Assembly: GCA_029212415.1 (NCBI GenBank)
Contig: JARGOF010000001.1
Coordinates: forward strand, 124,001-188,000
DNA length: 64,000 nucleotides
Source of the DNA: Rhizobiaceae bacterium
GTDB taxonomy: Bacteria; Pseudomonadota; Alphaproteobacteria; Rhizobiales; Rhizobiaceae
Direction of reading: 5' to 3'
Of the stretch, positions 23,792 to 33,282 are shown piece by piece. The number at the start of each line of letters is the position of its first letter. Position 1 is the stretch's first letter. The position numbers were made by a program, and so were the translations under genes. The notes beneath the pieces were generated by a model. The model ran no database searches. It was not told the DNA's origin and saw only the letters and a list, made by a program, of their open reading frames with translations.

Positions 23792-26700
23792 TCGATGATA
23801 GCAGTATTGCACGGGATGCCGAGCTAAAAAGTTCGGCCCGCAGGCTGGCGCAGTCGCTTGAAATCAGGACCGATTTGCGACCGGAACTCGACATTTACAC
23901 GCATCGTCAAAAATTGCTCGACTGGCTGGATATGCTGCGTGAATACTGCCGGGATCCGGATGCATCACATTCAAGAGCGGCCGATTGGCTTCTGGACAAT
24001 GACTATCAGGTCATGCGTGCCATCAAACAGGTGACGGAGGGGCTTCCGCCGAATTTTTTTGAACGGCTGTCCGTCGTTGAAAGGGGATCGGGTGGCACCT
24101 GCACGCCGCGCGTATTTGAAATCGCCTGTACACTGTCAGCGCGTGAAGGTGCGCCGCTTTCGATGCACAATATCGTGCAATATGTGCTGAGTTTTCAGCA
24201 GGTTGCGTTGCTCTCGACATCCGAGCTTTGGGCTCTGCCATCGATGATCCGGTTGGCAAATCTGGAGATGTTGGCGGTGGCCTTTTTACAGCTTGATGAA
24301 AAGCTGAAACCACCCTTTGTGCCAAGTTATCAGGATGTGATTGGAGAGCCAGACAATCTTGTCGCCCGCGCCATCACCAATCTGAGTGCTGTTCATGCCA
24401 TTACCTGGCAGGATTTCTTCGATCAGGTCAGCCCCGTTGAAGAAACATTGAAGAATGATCCGGCTGGGGTCTATGGACGCATGAATTTCAGCACGCGTGA
24501 CAAATACCGGAAGATTGTCGAGCATCTTGCTGATGGCTCCAGCCTCACGGATGTCGAAATCGCGGAACTGGCCCTGGAGCTGTCGCGGAGCGGTGCACCG
24601 AAGGAACCCAAAAATCATGTGGGCTACTGGCTGGTCGGGGAGGGGCGTCCTGAGATTGAAGAGCGTGCATCTTACAAAATGCCGTTTGCTGAATGGCTTG
24701 GCCGCCGGTTTCGACCCTATCGACAGAACGGCTATGTTCTGGCTCTCCTATTGGTGGTTCTGCTTGCCCTGGCCGTTCCCATCATCCATCTGGCTTCGAT
24801 CGATGCACCCGTCTGGACCTGGATTGTCGGGATATTGCTTTCGCTGCTTCCCGCATCGGTGTTGAGTGTTTCGATTGTCCATTGGCTGATACCGTTTTTC
24901 ATAGCACCAGCGACACTTCCGGCGCTGGATTTCCGCAAAGCTATTCCCGATAATTGTTCTACCGCCGTCGTTGTTCCGATTATCATTTCGAATGTTTCGG
25001 CAATCAGCGGCAATGTCGAACTGTTGGAAACCCGCTGGCTGGCAAACCCCGATCCAAATCTGAAATATGTTCTTTTGAGCGATTTGTCGGATGCGAAACA
25101 GGAGACACTCCCCAGCGACGCGGACATCGAGAGGGCGCTTGTCGCGGAAATTCGCAACCTCAATGCCCGCCATGGTGGGGCCAGCGGGAACCCGTTCTTT
25201 TTGATGCATCGTTCGCGACGTTACAATGCGGCAGAGGGGTGCTGGATGGGGTGGGAGCGCAAACGCGGCAAGCTCGAGCAGTTCAACAATGTTGTGCTTG
25301 GTGCGCAACCCGATGATTTTTCAATCTGCATCGGGGAGATGGATGCCTTGCGGCAGTGTCGGTATGTCATCACTCTGGATGCCGACACGATGTTGCCGCC
25401 AGGCACTGCGGCCCAACTTGTCGGAACTTTGGCGCATCCACTGAATGCAGCGGTTTATGACGAGGATACAGGACGTGTTGTTTCGGGATATTCGATCCTG
25501 CAGCCGCGCATAGAAATTCTCCCGTCCGTCAGTTCGGAAACGCCGTTCTCTCATCTTTGTTCGGGCGATACAGCGATTGATATCTATACCAATGCCGTAT
25601 CGGATGTTTACCAGGATATGTTCGGGACCGGGATATTCGTCGGCAAAGGTATTTATGATGTCGCAACTGTGCATCGCTGCCTGCAGAACCGCGTGCCCGA
25701 AAACGCCATTTTAAGCCACGACCTGTTTGAAGGTCTGTTCTGCCGCACGGCACTTGTGACAAATGTCGTCCTGTATGAGAGCTTTCCTTCCAATTATTCC
25801 GAATACGCACAACGTCTGCACCGATGGTTGCGCGGTGACTGGCAACTGGTTCCCTGGCTTTCGGCAAAAGTGCCCATGGTCGCAGGTGCGAAAGCAAAGA
25901 ACCCGCTTTCAGGGCTGGATCGCTGGAAGATCATCGACAATCTGCGGCGCAGCCTTGTTCCCCCTGCTTTGCTCCTGTTTCTTGTTGGCGGATGGATGGT
26001 TCTGCCGGGCAATGTGTGGCTGTGGACATTGCTGGCGGTTGCGGCGCCAGGCATCTATCTGCTGGGAGAACTGTTTTCAGGACTCGCAAGAGTTCTTCAG
26101 CGGGAGTTCTTTGGTGATCTGGTATACCGACTCAAGGAACGTGGCGGGCGGTGGTTTCTGTCAATTACCTTTCTTGTCAGCGATACACTGATTTCTCTCG
26201 ATGCAATCTTGCGTACCCTCTGGCGACTGAATGTAAGCCGGCGACACCTGCTTGAATGGCGCTCTGCTACCGATACGGCTGCAGGTGCTGCCAATCTGAA
26301 TCCGCGCATGGCCGCCTGGCGCTTCATGTGGCCCTCATCGCTGTTTTCTCTGGCCGTCGCCATTGACCTGGTGCTGTATAATCAGGCCGCTTTGCTGCCA
26401 GCGGCACCGGTGCTTTTTTTGTGGTTCATCGCACCTGAAGTTGCCGTCTGGTCCGGCAAGCCGCGCCTGTTGCGCAAGGACATACTGGATGAAGAGCAGT
26501 CGCGGTTCCTGCTGCATGTTGCGAGGCGAACCTGGCACTATTTCGAAACCTTTGCGGGCCCCGAGGACAATTGGCTGCCACCAGACAATTATCAGGAAGA
26601 CCCGAACGGGGTGGTTGCCCATCGTACGTCGCCGACCAATATCGGCCTGTATCTTGTTTCTGCTCTGTCTGCACGGGACTTCGGTTTCATTGGCACAGCT

Positions 26701-29700
26701 GACTTCGCATCGCGGGCCCAGCATGTTCTTGATACTTTCGGCCGGATGGAAACCTATCGCGGTCATATCCTGAACTGGTATGACACACGCAATCTTCAAC
26801 CACTTGAGCCGCGCTATGTTTCAACCGTTGACAGCGGCAATTTGGCCATATGTCTGCTGGCACTCAAAAACGGTTGCCTTGAATCCGCTGCCCGTCCTGT
26901 CACGGAACACAAGCTTTGGAACGGGCTGGAATGCGCGTTTGATCTCTTGCTTGACGCATTGCGACAATTGTCCAATTCCGATGAGATCGGGAAATCCGAA
27001 CAGGTTTTCCGCAAGCACCTTTCCGATGCTGCGGATTCGCCAGAGAAATGGCAAGCCATCCTTGATCAACTCAGCAATGCCTTCTGGCCGCAGTTCGAGC
27101 AGACCATTGGTGAGGCGCTGAAAACGGCTGATGCGCCCGCATCGCAGGCCTTGAGCGACCTCCATGTCTGGCTGGAGCGTTTCGAACATCATCTTCGGGC
27201 AATGCGCCGGGACTTCGACCTGTTCCTGCCCTGGTTGAAAATACTGAAGGATTCGCCTGCAGGACAGGAAGACCTGATCGTTGGTCTGCTCGAATGCCTT
27301 CATACGGTCGCGCCCACGCAGGACAATCAGAGCCGTTGTGAAGCGATGATTGACGCGGCGCTTCGCCAGCAACCATCTGGCAGCGCTGTATCGTCCTGGC
27401 TGGAGTCATTGAAAATTGCGATCGGGCAGGGACTGGAAGCGCAACAATCCCTGCACGCAGACCTTGCCGATATCGCCAGGAGGGCTGACAAGATCGCCTA
27501 CGGCATGAATTTCGTGTTTTTGTATGATCCTGAGGTCCGTCTGTTTCGGATCGGCTTCAACTTGAGCAGCGGTCATCTGGATACGAGCTGCTACGACCTC
27601 CTGGCAACCGAGGCCAGGCTTGCAAGTTTTTTTGCGATTGCCAAGCTCGACGTGCCAATGGAACACTGGTTTTATCTGGGAAGACCGATAACACGTCTCA
27701 ACGGCAAACCGTCCATATTGTCGTGGAACGGTTCCATGTTCGAATACCTCATGCCGCCGCTGTTCCTGCCTGGAAAACGTGACACGTTGCTGGGTGAAAG
27801 CGAGTCGACGGCTGTCACGTATCAGCGCAGATATGCCAAAGAACGCGGTGTGCCGTGGGGCATTTCCGAATCGGCTTTCGGAGTGACCGATGCCGAGGGC
27901 AATTATCAGTATCGCGCCTTTGGCGCGCCAGGCCTGGGTATTCGCCGGGGACTTACCAATGATCTTGTTGTCGCGCCCTACGCCAGCGCCCTTGCCTTAT
28001 GTGTCTGGCCGGGTGCGGCGGTGGAAAACCTGCAACATCTCAAGGATACAGGCGCTTCAGGTACCTACGGATTTTTTGATGCGCTGGATTTTACGCCTGA
28101 CCGTGCTCCCAAGCGTGGCGGTTTTGTTCCGGTCAAAACCTACATGGCCCACCATCACGGGATGACAATTGCAGCCATTTCAAATGTGTTGGGCGGGGAC
28201 GTGCTCATCCGGCGTGTTCTCGAGGAAAAGCGACTGCGCGCAGTCGAATACCTCTTGCAGGAAAGAATACCATGGGGCCTGCCGACCGAAGAAGGTCGCG
28301 TGGATGAAGCATGGGATACAGATGCACCTTCCAGACAGCTGCCGCATCTGGCACCATGGATTCCCTCGTCGGCGGCTACGGTTCCGCAATCCCATCTGAT
28401 CGGGAATGGCCGGATGTCCATGAGACTATCCGAAGCCGGTGGCGGAGGGCTGACCTGGAACCAGATGGCGATGACGCGCTGGCTACCGGACCTCACCCGT
28501 GATGCGCACGGCTATTGGATTTATGTTCGTGATGTGCAGAGCAAATTGCTCTGGTCTGTGGGACGGCGCCCAACAAACACTGCGAACGGGACTGAAAATA
28601 CGATCTTTCACCAGCACAAAGTGGAGATGCTTCGACGAGAACAGGGGCTCACCACACATATGGAAGCAACCGTGGCGCCGGGCGATGATGTTGAAATTCG
28701 CCATATAACCGTGACGAATGAGCAGGATGTCGAACGGGTCATCGAGTTTACCTCCTATGCCGAAGTGGTGCTGGCGCCGCCTCTTGATGATGAACGCCAC
28801 CCTGCATTCAGCAAAATGTTTGTCGGCAGTTCATATCTGCCTGATCAGGATGGACTGTTGTTTGAACGCAGGCCGCGCCGTCCCGAGATGCAGTATCCGG
28901 TCCTGTTGCACAAACTTCAGACTGATGATCCGAATGTCGGGATTTCCTCCTATGAAACCGAGCGCGGCAGCTTCATCGGACGCAACGGCACACTGGACGA
29001 TCCACGCGGGTTGCGCGAAGGCCTATCACGGTCCACCGGCTGGACACTTGATCCCATTATGGCGCTGCAGGTCCGCGTGCAACTGAAGCCCTTGGAGACC
29101 AAACAATTTTCCCTGTTGACCATCGTTGCCAATACGCGCGCTGCGGTCTTCGAGGTGGCGCGCAAATACCAGACACCGGATCTTGAATGGGTTTTCGACG
29201 AAGCTTCCCGTGATCTGGCGCGGGAGGTAAGTCGCCTCGAAATTGACCCGAATAGATTGCCTGAACTGCAGGCGCTGTCCTCGCTGCTGGTTCAGCCATC
29301 ATCCCGGCTGAGGGAACCGCCGGCGTCGCTGGCGGCCAACAGGTATGGTCAACCGGATCTGTGGCGCTTTGGAATATCGGGAGACTTGCCAATTCTGCTC
29401 ATGCGGATTGGTGACGAGGAAGGATCGGCATTGCTCGATCTGCTGGTTCGCGCCCAGCAATTGTGGCGCCATGGCGGCCTGCAGGTTGATATTGTCATGT
29501 TGCGGACGGGAACTGCAGGTTACGAAGAACCGGTGCGCGATCAAATTCTGTCTATCCTGCGTGATGCACATGCCTATGGATTTCTCGGACGCTCGGGCGG
29601 CATCCATCTGCTTTCACAAAACCATATGGATGCCGACAGCATCAAGGCGATTGAGTCCGCCGCCCATGTGGTTCTGCATGAAGGACACGAGGCTCTTGCC

Positions 29701-32202
29701 GCAACGTTGGATGGGGTGCTGGAACGTCGCACAATGCCACCGCGTTTCGAGCCACCCGTTCCTGCCCGATTTGAAACAACGGCGCCGCTGGCAAGGCCCG
29801 AGGGTCTTGAATTCGACAACGGCTACGGCGGTTTTGACACCAACAAAAAGGAATATGTGATCCATCTTGAGCCGGGCATGCACACACCGGCACCCTGGTG
29901 CAACGTTCTGGCAAACGATACATTTGGCAGCATCGTAACCGAGGCCGGACTCGGATTTACATGGGCGATCAACAGTGGTGAAAATCGCCTGACACCCTGG
30001 TCGAATGATCCCGTAATGGAAACACCTGGTGAAGTTCTCTATCTGCGTGATGAAGCGACAGCTGATGTGTGGACTGTTTCACCAGCGCCGCGGTCGGATG
30101 AAACGGCATGTCAGATCAGCCACGGCTTGGGATATTCAAGCTGGAAACAGAACAGCCATGCCCTCGAGCAGGAGATGCTGGCTTTTGTGCCAGTTGATGA
30201 TCCCGTAAAAATCGTTCGTTTGCGCCTGCAAAACACCTCAGAGAAAAGCCGCAGAATTACAGCAACCTACTACGCCGAGTGGTTGCTTGGGGCACTGGGC
30301 AGCACAGCGAAGCCGCACATCCTATGCACATATGATCCCGGCTTGCATGCCATTCTTGCCAACAATGGGTGGAACCCCGAATTTGCTGGGCGCCTGGCCT
30401 TTCTGTCAGCATCCGAACCGCCCCATTCCATCGCCGGCAACCGGCAGGATTTTCTCGGTCATGAGGGTGGTCCCGATGACCCTGCTGCCCTGCGTCATTG
30501 GGATTTGGGTGGTGAGTTTCCGCCTGGCGGAGATGCCTGTGCGGCCTATCAGGTTCATCTTGACCTGATGGCGGGAGAGACAGGCGAGGTCATTTTTGTT
30601 CTTGGTCAGGGGGCGGATCGCGCAGAAACCGAAGCATTGATCCGCCGATGGCAGCAACCCGACAAGGTCGAGATGGCCTTTGACGCATTGCGCCAGTCCT
30701 GGGAAACCAGACTTGACACCGTTCAGGTTTCGACGCCGGATCCCGCCTTCGACCTGATGATCAATCATTGGCTGCCCTACCAGACCCTGTCCTCAAGGGT
30801 GATGGCGCGGGCCGGGTTCTATCAGGCCGGCGGTGCTTTCGGCTTTCGCGACCAGTTGCAGGACTCGCTGGCGCTCCTTCACAGTGATCCGGCCCGCGTG
30901 CGTGCGCACATTCTGCGGAGTGCCAGCCATCAGTTTGAGGAAGGTGACGCGCTGCATTGGTGGCATCCGCCTTTGGGCCGGGGAGTTCGCACCCACTGTT
31001 CCGATGATTATCTCTGGCTGGTCTATGTGACTGGTCGGTATATAGAGGCAACGGGAGACATCTCCATACTGGAGGTAGAGGTTCCGTTTCTCAGCGGGCC
31101 TGAATTGCGAGATGATCAGCAAGACCTCTATGCACATTTTGCAAACGGTGAGACCCAAAGCCTGTTTGAACATTGTGCCCGTGCGCTCGACCGGATGGTT
31201 GTCACCGGAAGGCACGGGTTGCCCTTGATCGGCACTGGCGACTGGAATGATGGCATGGACCGGGTCGGCATGAATGGAATGGGCGAGAGTGTCTGGTTGG
31301 CCTGGTTTCAGATCGCGATCGTCGGGAAATTCTGCTCGATTGCGGACAAATTCGGTGAAAAAAGCCGAGCAGACGGTTGGCGCCTGCATGCACAAAACCT
31401 GAAATCGGCAATCGACAAGAATGCTTGGGATGGCGCCTGGTTCATTCGCGCCTTCGATGACGATGGTGAGGCATGGGGCTCGCAGATGGCGGAAGAATGC
31501 CAGATTGATTCCATTGCGCAGTCATGGAGCGTGCTTTCCGGCCTGCCTGTTGAAGATCGCATGAGAACTGGCATGGCATCGGCCGCAGAACGACTTGTCG
31601 ATGATGACAAACGCCTGATCAAACTGCTGGATCCGCCGTTCCATCACACAATGAGGGATCCAGGATACATCAAAGCCTATCCTCCGGGCATTCGGGAAAA
31701 TGGCGGCCAATACACGCATGCTGCAGTCTGGCTGGGTCTGGCCTTTGCCGGACTTGGTGATGGAGATACGGCTTGGCGTCTGTTCGACATCATCAATCCG
31801 ATCAGACGCGCTGCGACAAAGATCGACGCAGAGCGCTATGCGCGTGAGCCCTATGTCCTGACGGGCGATGTAAGCGCACTGGAGTCAAAAGAGGGCCTTG
31901 GCGGCTGGTCCTGGTATACAGGAGCTGCTGGCTGGAGCTGGCAATTGGGCGTCGAAGGCATCCTCGGCCTGCAGCTTGTGGCCGGGACCATTCAGATTGA
32001 TCCGTGTCTGCCCAAACAATGGGGCAGCGCGCAACTGACACTCAAGAATGCCCGAGGTTGCATCAATATTACAATTGAAGACCCCGAGCATGTGGGACAG
32101 GGCGTCCTGTGGATCACGGCCGATGGCAAGCGCCTGCGCGGAAGCTCAATCCGCTTCCCCGGCAAGAACCGCTCACGTGACGTGGTGGTGCGGCTGGGAT
32201 AG
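23788..32202 (+). CDS. Cyclic beta-1,2-glucan synthase-like protein (NdvB/ChvB type)
   Basis: At 2,804 residues this is about the size of rhizobial NdvB/ChvB (roughly 2,800). Order: soluble N terminus (1-300), two membrane segments (about 310-375), GT84 glycosyltransferase with Asp531-x-Asp533 (LDADTMLPP) and the RLHRW680LRGDWQ motif, further membrane segments (about 725-890), a glycoamylase-like domain (about 1,180-1,500), then two GH94-type sandwich regions and the phosphorylase barrel with GTGDWNDGMD (Asp2485) and the C-terminal IRENGGQYTHAAVW. It would polymerise UDP-glucose into beta-1,2-glucan, cut the chain and close the ring. Unusually, it is the second gene of a usp operon behind a FixK-type box. 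Whether this is the only copy in the genome cannot be seen. Confidence 0.88.
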   Translation: MIDDSSIARDAELKSSARRLAQSLEIRTDLRPELDIYTHRQKLLDWLDMLREYCRDPDASHSRAADWLLDNDYQVMRAIKQVTEGLPPNFFERLSVVERGSGGTCTPRVFEIACTLSAREGAPLSMHNIVQYVLSFQQVALLSTSELWALPSMIRLANLEMLAVAFLQLDEKLKPPFVPSYQDVIGEPDNLVARAITNLSAVHAITWQDFFDQVSPVEETLKNDPAGVYGRMNFSTRDKYRKIVEHLADGSSLTDVEIAELALELSRSGAPKEPKNHVGYWLVGEGRPEIEERASYKMPFAEWLGRRFRPYRQNGYVLALLLVVLLALAVPIIHLASIDAPVWTWIVGILLSLLPASVLSVSIVHWLIPFFIAPATLPALDFRKAIPDNCSTAVVVPIIISNVSAISGNVELLETRWLANPDPNLKYVLLSDLSDAKQETLPSDADIERALVAEIRNLNARHGGASGNPFFLMHRSRRYNAAEGCWMGWERKRGKLEQFNNVVLGAQPDDFSICIGEMDALRQCRYVITLDADTMLPPGTAAQLVGTLAHPLNAAVYDEDTGRVVSGYSILQPRIEILPSVSSETPFSHLCSGDTAIDIYTNAVSDVYQDMFGTGIFVGKGIYDVATVHRCLQNRVPENAILSHDLFEGLFCRTALVTNVVLYESFPSNYSEYAQRLHRWLRGDWQLVPWLSAKVPMVAGAKAKNPLSGLDRWKIIDNLRRSLVPPALLLFLVGGWMVLPGNVWLWTLLAVAAPGIYLLGELFSGLARVLQREFFGDLVYRLKERGGRWFLSITFLVSDTLISLDAILRTLWRLNVSRRHLLEWRSATDTAAGAANLNPRMAAWRFMWPSSLFSLAVAIDLVLYNQAALLPAAPVLFLWFIAPEVAVWSGKPRLLRKDILDEEQSRFLLHVARRTWHYFETFAGPEDNWLPPDNYQEDPNGVVAHRTSPTNIGLYLVSALSARDFGFIGTADFASRAQHVLDTFGRMETYRGHILNWYDTRNLQPLEPRYVSTVDSGNLAICLLALKNGCLESAARPVTEHKLWNGLECAFDLLLDALRQLSNSDEIGKSEQVFRKHLSDAADSPEKWQAILDQLSNAFWPQFEQTIGEALKTADAPASQALSDLHVWLERFEHHLRAMRRDFDLFLPWLKILKDSPAGQEDLIVGLLECLHTVAPTQDNQSRCEAMIDAALRQQPSGSAVSSWLESLKIAIGQGLEAQQSLHADLADIARRADKIAYGMNFVFLYDPEVRLFRIGFNLSSGHLDTSCYDLLATEARLASFFAIAKLDVPMEHWFYLGRPITRLNGKPSILSWNGSMFEYLMPPLFLPGKRDTLLGESESTAVTYQRRYAKERGVPWGISESAFGVTDAEGNYQYRAFGAPGLGIRRGLTNDLVVAPYASALALCVWPGAAVENLQHLKDTGASGTYGFFDALDFTPDRAPKRGGFVPVKTYMAHHHGMTIAAISNVLGGDVLIRRVLEEKRLRAVEYLLQERIPWGLPTEEGRVDEAWDTDAPSRQLPHLAPWIPSSAATVPQSHLIGNGRMSMRLSEAGGGGLTWNQMAMTRWLPDLTRDAHGYWIYVRDVQSKLLWSVGRRPTNTANGTENTIFHQHKVEMLRREQGLTTHMEATVAPGDDVEIRHITVTNEQDVERVIEFTSYAEVVLAPPLDDERHPAFSKMFVGSSYLPDQDGLLFERRPRRPEMQYPVLLHKLQTDDPNVGISSYETERGSFIGRNGTLDDPRGLREGLSRSTGWTLDPIMALQVRVQLKPLETKQFSLLTIVANTRAAVFEVARKYQTPDLEWVFDEASRDLAREVSRLEIDPNRLPELQALSSLLVQPSSRLREPPASLAANRYGQPDLWRFGISGDLPILLMRIGDEEGSALLDLLVRAQQLWRHGGLQVDIVMLRTGTAGYEEPVRDQILSILRDAHAYGFLGRSGGIHLLSQNHMDADSIKAIESAAHVVLHEGHEALAATLDGVLERRTMPPRFEPPVPARFETTAPLARPEGLEFDNGYGGFDTNKKEYVIHLEPGMHTPAPWCNVLANDTFGSIVTEAGLGFTWAINSGENRLTPWSNDPVMETPGEVLYLRDEATADVWTVSPAPRSDETACQISHGLGYSSWKQNSHALEQEMLAFVPVDDPVKIVRLRLQNTSEKSRRITATYYAEWLLGALGSTAKPHILCTYDPGLHAILANNGWNPEFAGRLAFLSASEPPHSIAGNRQDFLGHEGGPDDPAALRHWDLGGEFPPGGDACAAYQVHLDLMAGETGEVIFVLGQGADRAETEALIRRWQQPDKVEMAFDALRQSWETRLDTVQVSTPDPAFDLMINHWLPYQTLSSRVMARAGFYQAGGAFGFRDQLQDSLALLHSDPARVRAHILRSASHQFEEGDALHWWHPPLGRGVRTHCSDDYLWLVYVTGRYIEATGDISILEVEVPFLSGPELRDDQQDLYAHFANGETQSLFEHCARALDRMVVTGRHGLPLIGTGDWNDGMDRVGMNGMGESVWLAWFQIAIVGKFCSIADKFGEKSRADGWRLHAQNLKSAIDKNAWDGAWFIRAFDDDGEAWGSQMAEECQIDSIAQSWSVLSGLPVEDRMRTGMASAAERLVDDDKRLIKLLDPPFHHTMRDPGYIKAYPPGIRENGGQYTHAAVWLGLAFAGLGDGDTAWRLFDIINPIRRAATKIDAERYAREPYVLTGDVSALESKEGLGGWSWYTGAAGWSWQLGVEGILGLQLVAGTIQIDPCLPKQWGSAQLTLKNARGCINITIEDPEHVGQGVLWITADGKRLRGSSIRFPGKNRSRDVVVRLG

Positions 32203-32262
32203 ACATGCTCGAGATCAGGCTGCTTTATCGCAAAGGAATCGGACTTTGATGACAATCAAGCT

Positions 32263-32973
32263 CTAATCATCGGTCTGACATGGCCAATCTGCCGGCTGTA
32301 CCAATCCCTCCGGCAGGACGGTCTCGCTGTTACCGCAACTGATGTCGAGCTGAGACTGCATCAGGCCGGTGGCTTTGCTCAGATCAACGCCCTCAAAGGA
32401 TGTCCTGTATAGAAACGAATTGTTGAAATCGACGTTGCCGAGTATCTTTGCGCCTTTGAAATCAGCCCGTGCCAGATTGCTGAAGGAAAAGAGTACATCG
32501 TCCATTTTTACACCGACAAACCGTGCGCGTCCCAGTTCAGCTTTGGCAAAATCGGTGTGTCGCAAGATGGAATCGGTGAAATCGGCGCGCAACATTTCGG
32601 ATTTTTCAAATTGCGCATCGGTCAGATCCGTTTTGTCCAGAAGGGCGCGATAGGCGACTGTCTTGGAGAAATCTGCACCTACAAGTGACGATCCGCTCAG
32701 GTAGGTTCGTGACAGGTCGGCCTTTGTCAGATTGGCGCCGTCAAGATTTGAATCGCGCAAGTCTGTTGATGTCAGATCTGCGCCTTCGATATTTGCGTTG
32801 GTCAGCGTGCTGCCGCTCATGATCAGGTTGCGTTTGCGGCAATCGGACCAATCGACCTCTGCCGCCGCTTTGCTGTTGCAGCCGGCGCTGGCACCCATGG
32901 TCAGGCCGAAAAACGCGCTGAATGCAGCCGCTGTCATCAATGCTGCATGTACGCCCATTTGTAGTCGTGGCAT
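32263..32973 (-). CDS. Exported pentapeptide-repeat protein
   Basis: A 236-residue protein with a signal peptide (about 1-30, cleaved near GASAG) and about 20 pentapeptide repeats of the A(D/N)LXX type from residue 50 to 205 (ANIEGADLTSTDLRDSNLDGA and following), which fold as a right-handed beta-helix. GGGAGG precedes the ATG chosen here; an upstream in-frame start lacks one. The Cys after SAG could be a lipobox cysteine but the -3 residue is atypical. It converges on the glucan synthase gene 60 bp away. Its function is unknown. Confidence 0.85.
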   Translation of the reverse strand: MPRLQMGVHAALMTAAAFSAFFGLTMGASAGCNSKAAAEVDWSDCRKRNLIMSGSTLTNANIEGADLTSTDLRDSNLDGANLTKADLSRTYLSGSSLVGADFSKTVAYRALLDKTDLTDAQFEKSEMLRADFTDSILRHTDFAKAELGRARFVGVKMDDVLFSFSNLARADFKGAKILGNVDFNNSFLYRTSFEGVDLSKATGLMQSQLDISCGNSETVLPEGLVQPADWPCQTDD

Positions 32974-33282
32974 CGGAAATCCTCCCGTTGGATTTGATCG
33001 CAACAAATGCTGCTCTATGAGATATAGGGTCTTCACCTGATCAGCTCCAGGGTAAGTAACCTATTGGCCCATTGTTGATCGTATTGTTTCTGAAAAGGCG
33101 CTGGTCCACAAGGCGTTTACTTTGGAAATTTGGCGAATGCGATTGTCCCCTGGCATGGAATCAAGACCGGATTCATAGCCCGGATTTATGGCGATACGCA
33201 TCGGCGGACTGCCATCGGACTTTCGATGTTTGTCATACACACTTGCATATGGTGCGCAGATTGGCCGGGATCAATGATGACC
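32974..33282. other. Intergenic region, 309 bp
   Basis: Upstream of the pentapeptide gene and downstream of recQ. I see no gene, repeat or convincing regulatory palindrome. Two TTGATCG stretches (near 32994 and 33074) lack the second half of a FixK-type box. Confidence 0.35.
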
